Source: Candidatus Dadabacteria bacterium
Lineage (GTDB): Bacteria; Desulfobacterota_D; UBA1144; Nemesobacterales; UBA2774
Direction of reading: 5' to 3'
NCBI GenBank assembly: GCA_030632765.1
Contig: DAOVUC010000011.1
Span: forward strand, 1 to 14,827
DNA: 14,827 bases
A model generated the notes under the pieces. That model was not told where the DNA came from and did no database searches. It worked only from the letters and a program-made list of their open reading frames with translations. Numbering within the stretch: the first letter of the stretch is position 1; each line of letters begins with the position of its first letter. Shown in pieces: positions 6,927 to 14,271 of the stretch. Made by a program: the position numbers and the translations under genes.

Positions 6927-7883
6927 ATGAAAGATAGAAATAGAATTGAGGAAGAAATAAAAAGGCTAAAAAAACAAAAGAATGCCGTGATTTTAGCCCA
7001 CAATTACCAACTACCCGAAGTCCAGGACATAGCGGACTTTACAGGGGATTCATTGTCACTTTCTCAAGAAGCCGCCAAGACTCAAGCGGATATGATTGTT
7101 TTCTGCGGAGTTCATTTCATGGCTGAGACTGCCTCGATAATATCACCTGATAAAAAAGTGCTGATTCCTGATGAGAAAGCCGGCTGTTCTCTTGCCGATA
7201 CTATAAACGCGGAGCAACTTAAGAAATGGAAGGAAGAAAACCCGGACTCGGTTGTTGTTTCTTACGTCAATACAACTGCAGAAGTTAAGGCACTCAGTGA
7301 TTATTGCTGCACATCCGCTAATGCCGTTCAGATTGTTAACTCGGTACCTGTAGAAAAAGGAATTTTATTTCTTCCTGATATGTTTTTGGGAGCCTATGTT
7401 GCTAAGGTAACGGGTAGAAAGATTCATATCTGGCCTGGAGAATGTCATGTGCATGCTGGGATAAGAAAGCAGGATCTGGATGAGATGCAGAATTCACACC
7501 CCGATGCTGAGATGATAATACACCCTGAATGCGGATGCACTACAAATCTCATGTATCAAGCTACAAACGGCTCATCCATAAATGGAAACGGGCACGTAAA
7601 GTTCCTCTCTACCGGGGGAATGATTAAGCATGTTAAAGAATCCCCGTTGAGAGAATTTATCATTGCGACGGAGACCGGAATGCTGTACCCCTTAAGAAAG
7701 GGCAATCCCGACAAAATTTTTCATCCCGCAAGAGAGAATGCTGTTTGTAAGTATATGAAGATGATTACTCTGAGTAAGGTGCTGAGGTCTCTTGAAGAAG
7801 ATATTTTTGAAGTTAGAGTCCCTATTCATACCGCACTCAAAGCAAAAAGATCAATAGATCGCATGTTAGAAGTTACTAACTAG
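6927..7883 (+). CDS. nadA: Quinolinate synthase A
   Basis: Iron-sulfur enzyme that condenses iminoaspartate (from NadB) with dihydroxyacetone phosphate to form quinolinate. At 318 residues it has the three-fold pseudo-symmetric NadA layout: ILAHNYQLPEVQDIADFTGDSL near the N-terminus (22-43), VNTTAEVKALSDYCCTSANA (115-133), the WPGECHVH segment, HPECGC (199-204), STGGM and TETGM. The three cysteines expected to hold the [4Fe-4S] cluster, by comparison with the Thermotoga enzyme, are Cys87 (KAGCSLAD), Cys173 (GECHVH) and Cys274 (NAVCKYM). The gap to nadC is 36 bases. No Shine-Dalgarno is evident, but TAAAAT (6915-6920) sits six bases before the ATG. Its TAG stop shares the palindrome CTAG with the stop of convergent ggt. 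NadB's product is unstable, so adjacent encoding with NadA makes sense. Confidence 0.97.
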   Translation: MKDRNRIEEEIKRLKKQKNAVILAHNYQLPEVQDIADFTGDSLSLSQEAAKTQADMIVFCGVHFMAETASIISPDKKVLIPDEKAGCSLADTINAEQLKKWKEENPDSVVVSYVNTTAEVKALSDYCCTSANAVQIVNSVPVEKGILFLPDMFLGAYVAKVTGRKIHIWPGECHVHAGIRKQDLDEMQNSHPDAEMIIHPECGCTTNLMYQATNGSSINGNGHVKFLSTGGMIKHVKESPLREFIIATETGMLYPLRKGNPDKIFHPARENAVCKYMKMITLSKVLRSLEEDIFEVRVPIHTALKAKRSIDRMLEVTN

Positions 7884-9613
7884 TATCCTGCCGTCAGGCC
7901 ACCAGGCCTTCTGGGATCAGAAGCGCCGTATAGATATTTCTCTTTTTGCATAATACTTTCGGCAACGCCAATGGTATTACCGATTACAACTCTATACCCC
8001 ATCTCCCGCAGTATATTGACCGTGTCTTCGTTTAACCCTTTCTCTGCCTTAAGCTCGTCAGGAAGCCACTGATGGTGCACTCTGACGGCGTTTGTAGCCT
8101 CAGAGATATTCATATCAAAATCTATAACATTTATAATTATCTGGAGCACTGTGGTAATAATGCGGCCTCCTCCGGGGCTTCCGGTAATCAGAAAAGGTCT
8201 CCCGTCTTTCATTACAATTGTAGGACTCATCGAGCTAAGCATCCTCTTTTCAGGAGCAATAGCATTTAATTTTCCTCCAACAAGCCCGTATGCGTTAGGA
8301 CTGCCGGGCTTGGCTGAGAAATCATCCATTTCGTTGTTTAAGAGGATGCCGGTTCCGGGAACGGTAATTTTCGATCCGTAACTAAAATTTAATGTGTATG
8401 TGTTTGAGACTGCATTTCCGTATCTGTCCATTACCGAGAAGTGGGTTGTATTATTGCCTTCTTGCAGATTTAGGTTCCCCGGCGATATATCGCGGCTAGG
8501 GGTGATTTTCTCGGTGTCTATTTTATCTTTTATAAATTTTGCGTATTTCTTTGAGGTAAGTTCTGAAACCGGTATGGGAGAAAAATCAGGATCTCCCAGG
8601 TGTTTTGAACGGTCGGCATAAGCGTATTTCATCGCTTCCGCTAAAATATGTATTGTTTTAGCTGTGTTATGACCAAAAGACGATAGAGGAAACTGCTCTA
8701 GGATATTTAACATCTGGATCACATGAACGCCTCCTGAGCTTGGAGGAGGCATGGAGTAGATCTTATATCCTCTATATTCGCCTTGTACGGGTTTACGTGT
8801 AACTGCTTTGTAACTTTTTAAATCATGAGATGTTATTAATCCGCCGTTTTGTTTCATAAAAGAGTCAATCTTCTTGGCAATAGCTCCGTTATAAAAAGAC
8901 CCGGGCCCATTGTCTGCAATTTGCTTTAAGCTCCATGCCAAATCTTTTTGGATAAGGGTTTCGCCCTCCGAGTAAGTTTCCCCGCCCTTTTTATAGAATA
9001 TATCCATGCTCGCTTGAGAGCTTTCCATCCTCCCCTTTACCTGAGTAAGAGATTTGCTAAGCTCCAGATCTACGGGAAAGCCTCTACTAGCTAATTCAAT
9101 AGCGGGCTGTAGAGCCCTTTTTAGAGAAATAGTTCCGTATTTTTCAAGTGCCAGTGTGAGCCCCGCAACAGTTCCTGGTATTCCTGCGGATAATATGCTG
9201 TGCCTTGATTTCTCCTTGTCCGCTTTTCCTTCCTCATCCAGGAACATATCCCGGCTTGCATCCACAGGAGCCTTCTCTCTGTAGTCAATGGATAGGACTT
9301 GATGAGAATCCGCTAGATAAATAAGCATAAAACCGCCCCCGCCTAAATTTCCCGCTCTCGGATACGCAACCGCTAACGTAAATCCAATAGTCACTGCGGC
9401 GTCTACGGCGTTTCCACCTTCTTTTAAGATTTGGAGTCCCGCCTGTGTTGCGTATTTATTCTCTGTAGCTACCATCGCACTCCGGGCAACTACAGGATGG
9501 AATCTTGCTTCTCTTCTATATAGAGGGTCCTCTTGTCCAAATGTCTGGGATATGGATATTAGTATTATTAACAGTAAAAACTTCAATGATGATAGAGTAA
9601 GAGAAATCGGCAT
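7880..9613 (-). CDS. ggt: Gamma-glutamyltranspeptidase precursor
   Basis: Exported N-terminal nucleophile hydrolase that cleaves gamma-glutamyl bonds, mainly of glutathione, by hydrolysis or transfer to amino acids and peptides. The 577-residue precursor begins with a hydrophobic signal (LKFLLLIILISISQTFG, then QEDP), implying a periplasmic location. Then follow MVATENKYATQAGLQILKEGGNAVDAAV, GNLGGGGFM, IDYREKAP and PPPSSGGVH of the large subunit. Autocleavage is expected before Thr389 in NNTTHFSVMD, where Thr389 becomes the nucleophile. The small subunit has GILLNNEMDDFS, SSMSPTIV, GSPGGGRI and the C-terminal DPRRPGGLTAGY. The ATG at 9613 lacks a Shine-Dalgarno and lies three bases after TATAAT; an in-frame TTG at 9586 would give a tidier signal peptide starting at Lys-Phe-Leu and is a real alternative. 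It is transcribed toward nadA, with overlapping stops. Confidence 0.96.
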   Translation of the reverse strand: MPISLTLSSLKFLLLIILISISQTFGQEDPLYRREARFHPVVARSAMVATENKYATQAGLQILKEGGNAVDAAVTIGFTLAVAYPRAGNLGGGGFMLIYLADSHQVLSIDYREKAPVDASRDMFLDEEGKADKEKSRHSILSAGIPGTVAGLTLALEKYGTISLKRALQPAIELASRGFPVDLELSKSLTQVKGRMESSQASMDIFYKKGGETYSEGETLIQKDLAWSLKQIADNGPGSFYNGAIAKKIDSFMKQNGGLITSHDLKSYKAVTRKPVQGEYRGYKIYSMPPPSSGGVHVIQMLNILEQFPLSSFGHNTAKTIHILAEAMKYAYADRSKHLGDPDFSPIPVSELTSKKYAKFIKDKIDTEKITPSRDISPGNLNLQEGNNTTHFSVMDRYGNAVSNTYTLNFSYGSKITVPGTGILLNNEMDDFSAKPGSPNAYGLVGGKLNAIAPEKRMLSSMSPTIVMKDGRPFLITGSPGGGRIITTVLQIIINVIDFDMNISEATNAVRVHHQWLPDELKAEKGLNEDTVNILREMGYRVVIGNTIGVAESIMQKEKYLYGASDPRRPGGLTAGY

Positions 9614-9616
9614 CAG

Positions 9617-9657
9617 ATTATAGAATATCCTTGCGATCTTGATGATGCAATATCCTT
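9617..9657 (-). promoter_or_regulatory. Putative ggt promoter and operator-like repeats
   Basis: On the minus strand a perfect TATAAT (9622-9617) lies just upstream of the ggt ATG, without a convincing -35. Immediately upstream are two copies of the 9-mer AATATCCTT (plus-strand 9624-9632 and 9649-9657), 25 bases apart. Between them is an imperfect inverted repeat, TTGCgATC (9631-9638) and GATGCAA (9644-9650). Repeats of this kind next to a -10 box could bind a regulator; none is identified. The rest of the 9614-9738 gap between ggt and rho shows no clear terminator for rho. Confidence 0.35.
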
Positions 9658-9738
9658 AGAATACTAAATTAGCTCTAAACTATAGGGGTTATTAAATTGA
9701 GTGGATTCAAATAAGTATTTCTTTCATTAAATGTCGTT

Positions 9739-11052
9739 TTACTGATTCATCATATTGAAGAATTCTTTATTGGATTTGGTACCGCTCATCTTATCCAGCA
9801 AAAATTCCATAGCCTCAGTTGTATTCATAGGGCTAAGTACTTTTCTTAAAAGCCAGACTTTGTTCAGCACCTCTTCACTTAACAGAAGCTCTTCCTTTCT
9901 GGTTCCTGAGCGCTGTAGATCAATCGCGGGAAATACCCTCTTATCAGCGAGCCTTCTGTCGAGGTAGCATTCCATGTTTCCTGTTCCTTTAAATTCTTCA
10001 AAAATAACCTCGTCCATTCTGCTGCCTGTGTCGATTAGCGCAGTGGCTATAATCGTAAGGCTGCCGCCTTCTTCGGTATTTCTGGCCGCACCAAAAAATC
10101 TCTTTGGTCTCTGAAGTGCGCTTGCCTCCATACCTCCTGAAAGAACTCTACCGCTGGAGGGGCTAACGGTGTTGCTTGCACGCGCGAGTCTTGTAAGACT
10201 GTCCAGAAGAATAACAACGTCCTTTCCGTGCTCCACAAGCCTCTTTGCCTTTTCAATCACCATGTCGGCAACTTGTATATGTCTCTGAGCAGGCTCATCA
10301 AAGGTAGAGCTCACCACCTCTCCGTTAACAGAACGGTCCATATCGGTTACTTCCTCAGGGCGCTCGTCGATAAGTAGGACGATAAGCACTATTTCAGGGT
10401 TATTTTGTGTAATTGCATTTGCAATTCTCTGGAGCAATATAGTTTTTCCCGTTCTTGGCGGTGCAACAATTACGGCTCTCTGGCCTTTACCGATCGGAAT
10501 AAATAAGTCCATTACCCTGCTGCAAAATTCTTTAGGATCATATTCTAATTGGATCTTCTCATCAGGATGAAGTGGAACCCGGTTCTCAAAGGCTACACGC
10601 TCTCTGCATACTTCGGGAGACTCAAAATTTACTTCTTGTATTTTGAGAAGCGCAAGATTTTTCTCGCCTTCTCTTGGGAGGCGGACCTGTCCACCCACGG
10701 TATCGCCCGTTCTTAGGTTAAATGAACGTATCTGTGATTTAGATACGTATATGTCGTCTGGTCCCGGAAGGTAGCTATATTTAGGGGATCTTAAAAATCC
10801 ATATCCCTCTGAAAGTATTTCAAGCACACCCTCTGCAAAAATAACACCTTCTTTTGCGCTTTGCGTTTTAAGAATGGCAATTATGATGTCCTGTTTAGAC
10901 ATGCGGGAAGCTTCTTCAATCTGGAGCTCCCTAGCCATTTTCATAAGTTCAACGCTCTTGGTGTTTCTAAGATCGTTTAGATTGAGTAAATAGGATTCTT
11001 CTGAAGTTTCCTTTTCTTCGGGTTTCTCCCGTAATTTTGTTGCTCTAGCCAT
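9739..11052 (-). CDS. rho: Transcription termination factor Rho
   Basis: Hexameric RNA-dependent ATPase/helicase that ends transcription of untranslated RNA. From the chosen ATG it is 437 residues. In order it has a charged N-terminal tail, the Rho N-terminal helical domain ([22 protein letters not shown], then [12 protein letters not shown]), the cold-shock RNA-binding domain with [22 protein letters not shown], Walker A APPRTGKT (about 197-204), Walker [12 protein letters not shown] (Asp near 229), DSLTRLARA, the Q-loop region and the secondary RNA-binding stretch [12 protein letters not shown] chose ATG 11052 (MARATKL) because GAGGA lies eleven bases upstream; an in-frame TTG at 11103 would add 17 residues but lacks a ribosome site and family similarity. 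It is read away from the exported-protein gene at 11326, with a leader of about 110 nt from the predicted promoter. Rho often represses its own gene through such a leader; this is not shown here. Confidence 0.97.
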   Translation of the reverse strand: MARATKLREKPEEKETSEESYLLNLNDLRNTKSVELMKMARELQIEEASRMSKQDIIIAILKTQSAKEGVIFAEGVLEILSEGYGFLRSPKYSYLPGPDDIYVSKSQIRSFNLRTGDTVGGQVRLPREGEKNLALLKIQEVNFESPEVCRERVAFENRVPLHPDEKIQLEYDPKEFCSRVMDLFIPIGKGQRAVIVAPPRTGKTILLQRIANAITQNNPEIVLIVLLIDERPEEVTDMDRSVNGEVVSSTFDEPAQRHIQVADMVIEKAKRLVEHGKDVVILLDSLTRLARASNTVSPSSGRVLSGGMEASALQRPKRFFGAARNTEEGGSLTIIATALIDTGSRMDEVIFEEFKGTGNMECYLDRRLADKRVFPAIDLQRSGTRKEELLLSEEVLNKVWLLRKVLSPMNTTEAMEFLLDKMSGTKSNKEFFNMMNQ

Positions 11053-11172
11053 AAGTGTTAAATTCCTCGAACCATATATTTGGGATTTTGCTGCAAAATT
11101 CAATTTGCGAAATAATGGAAATGAATGTCAGTTCTTTTTTTTGAGTTGCACTGAAAGTTAATAGACAACAAT

Positions 11173-11202
11173 ATTATGTATCCCAAAGAACTATTTTGTC
11201 AA
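11173..11202 (-). promoter_or_regulatory. Sigma70 promoter for rho
   Basis: On the minus strand TTGACA (plus coordinates 11202-11197) is a perfect -35, followed after 18 bases by CATAAT (11178-11173), a 5/6 match to the -10. Transcription would begin near 11165, leaving a leader of about 110 nt before the rho ATG at 11052. The -35 overlaps that of a possible forward promoter (TTGTCA 11196-11201, 17-nt spacer, AATAAT 11219-11224). Confidence 0.6.
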
Positions 11203-11237
11203 GTAAGTTTTTTCAGGGAATAATTAATGTCTCTTTG

Positions 11238-11246
11238 TGATATAAT
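11238..11246 (+). promoter_or_regulatory. Extended -10 promoter for the exported-protein gene
   Basis: TGATATAAT is a perfect TGn-TATAAT extended -10. Transcription would begin near 11253, giving a leader of about 73 nt. A second forward promoter, TTGTCA (11196-11201), 17-nt spacer, AATAAT (11219-11224), lies just upstream and could also serve this gene. The leader includes a wholly A/T near-palindrome at 11266-11280. Confidence 0.5.
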
Positions 11247-11313
11247 AAATTCCGCCTATATGAACTAATATTAAATATTATACTTGTGTAGACAAATTAT
11301 TCAAAGAACTTGT

Positions 11314-11320
11314 AAAGGAG
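11314..11320 (+). promoter_or_regulatory. Ribosome binding site fixing the start at 11326
   Basis: AAAGGAG lies five bases before ATG 11326. This is one of the few strong Shine-Dalgarno sites in the window. It decides against the in-frame TTG at 11284, which would put a cysteine-containing, non-signal-like extension ahead of an otherwise typical signal peptide. Confidence 0.75.
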
Positions 11321-11325
11321 AGTGT

Positions 11326-12282
11326 ATGAAAGCAAGAAAAGCATTATTCACATTCTTAAGTGGTTTGATTATCATTGGCGGTTTATTACCAGCCCTATCT
11401 ATTTCTAATGAAACAGGAGCGGACAAAATTAATCCAACAAAAAACGATATTAACGGAAGTGAATTTGCCATGGCTTCACCACCCCCTTTGTTTGAGCTAG
11501 AATTAACCTCCTTATCCGGAGAGATATTTATTAATCCCGTATACACAGGGAGAATAAACTCAGTAAGAACATTAGATAGAAATCATCTATTGGGGGAAAA
11601 AATAGAGATTGAGACCAGGACTTTGACCGATAGTTGGAAAAAGTTAAATGTTCCCTCTTCTTTATCCGGTGTTTTTGGTTTAGTGGTATCAGGTGAGAAT
11701 GGCATTTTAAAAATCACAATACCTCAAAATACATCTAATAGTTCCGGAGGCGGAACTTTAAGCTCTATAGGGAGCCTCTTTATAGAGTTCGGGTCACTTA
11801 ACGCAACTTTTACTTTTTCTGACTTAAACATTCTCGAGCCGAGCAAGTATGAAATAGGAATTCTAAACACGGTCAATAATACATTTATCAATGGGGATAT
11901 TATTGTTCTCAAGAATAATCAAGCCGCTGTGAAGTTTAGGACCCTGCCTTCTTCTGTTGTTAATAAAGACGGTATGATTCGTGTTAGTTTAAAAAAATCC
12001 GACAGAACTTTCATAAGCTCTGATTTGCCCGCTTGGGGCTACAATCTTATAGTCTCTGAAACGGATACGGGTGTGCCTGCTCCGATTACCGCTGAGGTTT
12101 TCGGACTTCCCGATGACGTAGAGATAAAGTTCAATTTTGTATCTTTAACGGGACAGGTTATTAATCCCTCGACAAAGACACTAACAGTGGGAGAAATTAA
12201 TAAAGGAGATCAAATTTCAACCATTACAACCAAGATCGAAGGACCTCAGCCCATAACAGTCACAGTTGTAAGGTTGAATTAA
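11326..12282 (+). CDS. Exported protein of unknown function
   Basis: I do not recognise the family. The 318-residue product starts with a classical signal peptide: Lys2, Arg4 and Lys5, a hydrophobic core about residues 6-24 (ALFTFLSGLIIIGGLLPALS), and likely cleavage after Ser25. There is no cysteine anywhere, so it is not a lipoprotein and has no disulfides. The mature part looks rich in beta strands, with alternating hydrophobic and polar residues, many Thr/Ser/Asn, and a flexible SNSSGGG segment at 138-143 that may separate two domains. Similar stretches occur near each end: LTSLSGEIFINP (60-71) and FVSLTGQVINPS (271-282), suggesting a duplicated beta unit. No catalytic motif, transmembrane segment after the signal, or C-terminal sorting motif is seen. 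It has its own promoter, strong ribosome site and probable terminator, so it seems to be a single-gene unit between rho and yebC. A periplasmic, surface or secreted role is inference. Confidence 0.85.
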   Translation: MKARKALFTFLSGLIIIGGLLPALSISNETGADKINPTKNDINGSEFAMASPPPLFELELTSLSGEIFINPVYTGRINSVRTLDRNHLLGEKIEIETRTLTDSWKKLNVPSSLSGVFGLVVSGENGILKITIPQNTSNSSGGGTLSSIGSLFIEFGSLNATFTFSDLNILEPSKYEIGILNTVNNTFINGDIIVLKNNQAAVKFRTLPSSVVNKDGMIRVSLKKSDRTFISSDLPAWGYNLIVSETDTGVPAPITAEVFGLPDDVEIKFNFVSLTGQVINPSTKTLTVGEINKGDQISTITTKIEGPQPITVTVVRLN

Positions 12283-12311
12283 CAAGACAGCTTAAAGTCT
12301 TGCTAATTTTT
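12283..12311 (+). terminator. Probable intrinsic terminator of the exported-protein gene
   Basis: CAAGAC (12283-12288) pairs with GTCTTG (12297-12302) around an 8-nt loop, followed by CTAA and five Ts (12307-12311). It begins on the first base after the stop codon. The stem is short and the T-tract is offset by four bases, so efficiency may be moderate. Confidence 0.5.
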
Positions 12312-12339
12312 GTCTGATGTTTTAAACTTCTTGTATACT
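12310..12339 (+). promoter_or_regulatory. Putative promoter for yebC-ruvCAB
   Basis: TTGTCT (12310-12315), an 18-nt spacer and TATACT (12334-12339) give 4/6 and 5/6 consensus matches. Transcription would start near 12346, about 40 bases before the yebC ATG. The -35 abuts the T-tract of the preceding terminator. TTGTATA occurs twice (12331-12337 and 12343-12349). I see no LexA box that I could defend. Confidence 0.4.
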
Positions 12340-12385
12340 AGTTTGTATATTCTTATCGGATATATTTCAAAGGGGTGAAACAACT

Positions 12386-13132
12386 ATGTCAGGACATTCT
12401 AAATGGGCAAACATAAAACATAGGAAAGCCGCTGTTGATGCTAAGAGAGGCAAAGTATTTACAAAACTTATACGTGAACTAACCGTTGCGGCTAAACATG
12501 GAGGAGGGGATCTCGAATCCAACCCGAGACTTAGAGCCGCAGTCACTACTGCTAAGAACGCGAATATGCCCAATGACACTATAGACCGCGCTATCAAACG
12601 TGGTACCACAGAGGTCGGAGGGGATGATTTTCACGAACTTATGTACGAAGGTTATGGACCTGGGGGAAGCGCTGTACTTGTTCAAACGCTTACTGACAAC
12701 AAAAATCGTACGGTAGCTGACATAAGAAGGATTTTTACTAAGCACGGGGGCAACCTTGGGGAGAACGGTTGTGTGGCCTGGATGTTCCATATGAAGGGTA
12801 GGATTGGTTTTGAAAAAGCTAATGTGGATGAAGACAAGATATTTGAAATTGCTCTTGAAGCTGGAGCTGAAGATGTAATCACTGAGGATAGTGAACTCGT
12901 TGTAACAACTCCGCCCGAGCTTATAGAGGAAGTTAAAAGCGCCATTGAAGCAGCAAGCATAGGTTTTGAGTCAGCTGTTGTTACAATGATTCCCGAAAAT
13001 AGCGTTAAGATAGACGGCAAGGAAGCCGAACATATGCTCCGTCTTATGGAGGCGCTTGAAGATAGCGATGATGTTCAGAATGTTTATTCAAATTTTGATG
13101 TTCCCGAAGAGCTTATAGAAAGCATGGCATAA
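12386..13132 (+). CDS. yebC: YebC/PmpR-family (TACO1-like) regulatory protein
   Basis: Conserved cytoplasmic protein of the YebC/TACO1 family. Members are annotated as DNA-binding transcriptional regulators, and some have been linked to translation of difficult sequences. The 248 residues show the signature N-terminus [28 protein letters not shown] (first 28 residues), [28 protein letters not shown], the [13 protein letters not shown] segment, [31 protein letters not shown], and a C-terminal domain ending [14 protein letters not shown]. Length and motifs are normal. A good Shine-Dalgarno (AAAGGGGTG, about 12370-12378) precedes the ATG. One base separates its TAA from the ruvC ATG, so the two are surely co-transcribed and probably coupled. 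Placement ahead of ruvC is common in bacteria. Confidence 0.96.
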   Translation: MSGHSKWANIKHRKAAVDAKRGKVFTKLIRELTVAAKHGGGDLESNPRLRAAVTTAKNANMPNDTIDRAIKRGTTEVGGDDFHELMYEGYGPGGSAVLVQTLTDNKNRTVADIRRIFTKHGGNLGENGCVAWMFHMKGRIGFEKANVDEDKIFEIALEAGAEDVITEDSELVVTTPPELIEEVKSAIEAASIGFESAVVTMIPENSVKIDGKEAEHMLRLMEALEDSDDVQNVYSNFDVPEELIESMA

Positions 13133-13133
13133 T

Positions 13134-13679
13134 ATGAGGGTAATAGGCATAGACCCCGGTTCAAGGGTTTGCGGATACGGGGTTCTTGAAGCCCAAAATG
13201 GTGAAGTTGCTCATTTAGCAAGTGGGTCTATCGCTCCCAATGCCGCCCTACCTCTACATGAGAGATTAAAAGTCATATATGAGGGTCTTTTGAAGGTTAT
13301 AGACCAGCATCGACCGGATGTAATGTCTGTTGAGGATATCTTCTTTGCTAAAAACGCAAAGAGCGCAATAAAACTTGGACAAGCCAGAGGTATAGCCCTA
13401 CTAGCGGGGTCTGTGTCCGGGATCTCAGTTCATGAATACGCCCCTACAAAAGTGAAACTTGCTCTTACCGGAAGGGGGAGGGCGAATAAAAGGGAAGTTC
13501 AAAATATGCTTTCAAAATTATTAGGTGTAACTAAATGGGAAACACAGGACGCATCGGACGCCGTTGCCATTGCTCTTTGCCATATACATATTTCACAAAT
13601 AGAAACAAGATTGGGCAAAGAGTTTGTACAGCCCAGAAGAAAAAGGAGGCGTTTTACATTAGATGATCTCCCTTCTTAG
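13134..13679 (+). CDS. ruvC: Holliday junction resolvase RuvC
   Basis: Dimeric Mg2+-dependent endonuclease that cuts four-way junctions symmetrically, acting with RuvAB in recombination and repair. The 181-residue protein carries the RNase H-like acidic tetrad Asp7 (GIDPGS), Glu67 (SVEDIF), Asp139 and Asp142 (QDASDAVAIALCH), matching the E. coli positions within one residue. The DNA-contact helix FFAKNAKSAIKLGQARG and LTGRGRANKREVQNML are present. The Arg/Lys-rich tail (RRKRRRF) is a plausible DNA-binding extension. It follows yebC with a one-base gap and overlaps ruvA by 17 bases. Confidence 0.97.
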   Translation: MRVIGIDPGSRVCGYGVLEAQNGEVAHLASGSIAPNAALPLHERLKVIYEGLLKVIDQHRPDVMSVEDIFFAKNAKSAIKLGQARGIALLAGSVSGISVHEYAPTKVKLALTGRGRANKREVQNMLSKLLGVTKWETQDASDAVAIALCHIHISQIETRLGKEFVQPRRKRRRFTLDDLPS

Positions 13680-14250
13680 AGGAAATATTGTTCAAAAGTC
13701 TTTGGGGAAAGTAGTAGTGGATGTAAATGGAGTTGGCTACGGCGTTACCGTTCCTCTATCCACCTATTATCGTCTTCCTGAGCCGGGTATAGAAGTTGTA
13801 TTAGAGATATATACTCAGATGAAAGATAGCGGTATTGAACTGTTCGGATTCATAACCCAAGATGAAAAAACAGTTTTCACTATATTAATCGGAGTCTCGG
13901 GTGTAGGTCCTAAAGTAGCGACAAATATTCTCTCAAATATTTCACCTTCCGAGTTCGCGACTGCAATTACTTCCGGTGATCTTGCCAAAAGAAAGATTGC
14001 GGGGATCGGGCCTAAGATGGCTTCGAGATTGACTACCGAATTAAAAGATAAGGTGCTATCGTTTAGACCCTCATCGGAAATACATAGCAAGTCAGGTATT
14101 GTAGAGGATGTGATATCGGCTCTAATGAATCTGGGCTATAAAAAGCCAGAGATTGATGAACGGATAGCAGAGCTTGAACAAATTACATCAAACGAGATCA
14201 ATCTTGAAGTAGCACTGAGGGAGTGTCTAAAAGTTATGAGAAAGGGGTAA
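13663..14250 (+). CDS. ruvA: Holliday junction DNA helicase subunit RuvA
   Basis: Tetrameric protein that binds the Holliday junction and loads RuvB rings. The 195 residues show domain I (LLRGNIVQKSLGKVVVDVNGVGYGV, the OB fold), two helix-hairpin-helix motifs in domain II (LIGVSGVGPKVATNIL and KIAGIGPKMASRLTTEL), and domain III (VEDVISALMNLGYKKPEI), which contacts RuvB. Its start lies inside the end of ruvC in another frame. AAGGAGG at 13643-13649 is 13 bases upstream, a slightly long spacing but the only candidate; the N-terminus MISLLRGNI fits the family. A 21-base gap separates it from ruvB. Confidence 0.97.
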   Translation: MISLLRGNIVQKSLGKVVVDVNGVGYGVTVPLSTYYRLPEPGIEVVLEIYTQMKDSGIELFGFITQDEKTVFTILIGVSGVGPKVATNILSNISPSEFATAITSGDLAKRKIAGIGPKMASRLTTELKDKVLSFRPSSEIHSKSGIVEDVISALMNLGYKKPEIDERIAELEQITSNEINLEVALRECLKVMRKG

Positions 14251-14271
14251 CACTTTTCTTGGGATAATTAA

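Noticed and set aside
7886..7925. Cluster of small hairpins just inside the ggt 3' end as a terminator for nadA
   Set aside because: These GC-rich bases encode the conserved C-terminus DPRRPGGLTAGY of ggt, which explains the composition; no T-run follows on the nadA strand.
11053..11103. N-terminal extension of Rho from a TTG start
   Set aside because: It lacks a Shine-Dalgarno and Rho-like sequence, while ATG 11052 has GAGGA upstream.
11266..11280. TAATATT-A-AATATTA near-palindrome as an operator
   Set aside because: It is made only of A and T in an AT-rich leader, so chance is a sufficient explanation.
11284..11325. Earlier TTG start for the exported protein
   Set aside because: A strong AAAGGAG at 11314-11320 serves ATG 11326, which begins a standard signal peptide; the extension would bury it.
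12310..12385. SOS (LexA) box before the yebC-ruv operon
   Set aside because: No CTGT-N8-ACAG or GAAC-N4-GTTC type palindrome is present; LexA motifs vary by phylum, so absence is not proof, but nothing can be claimed.
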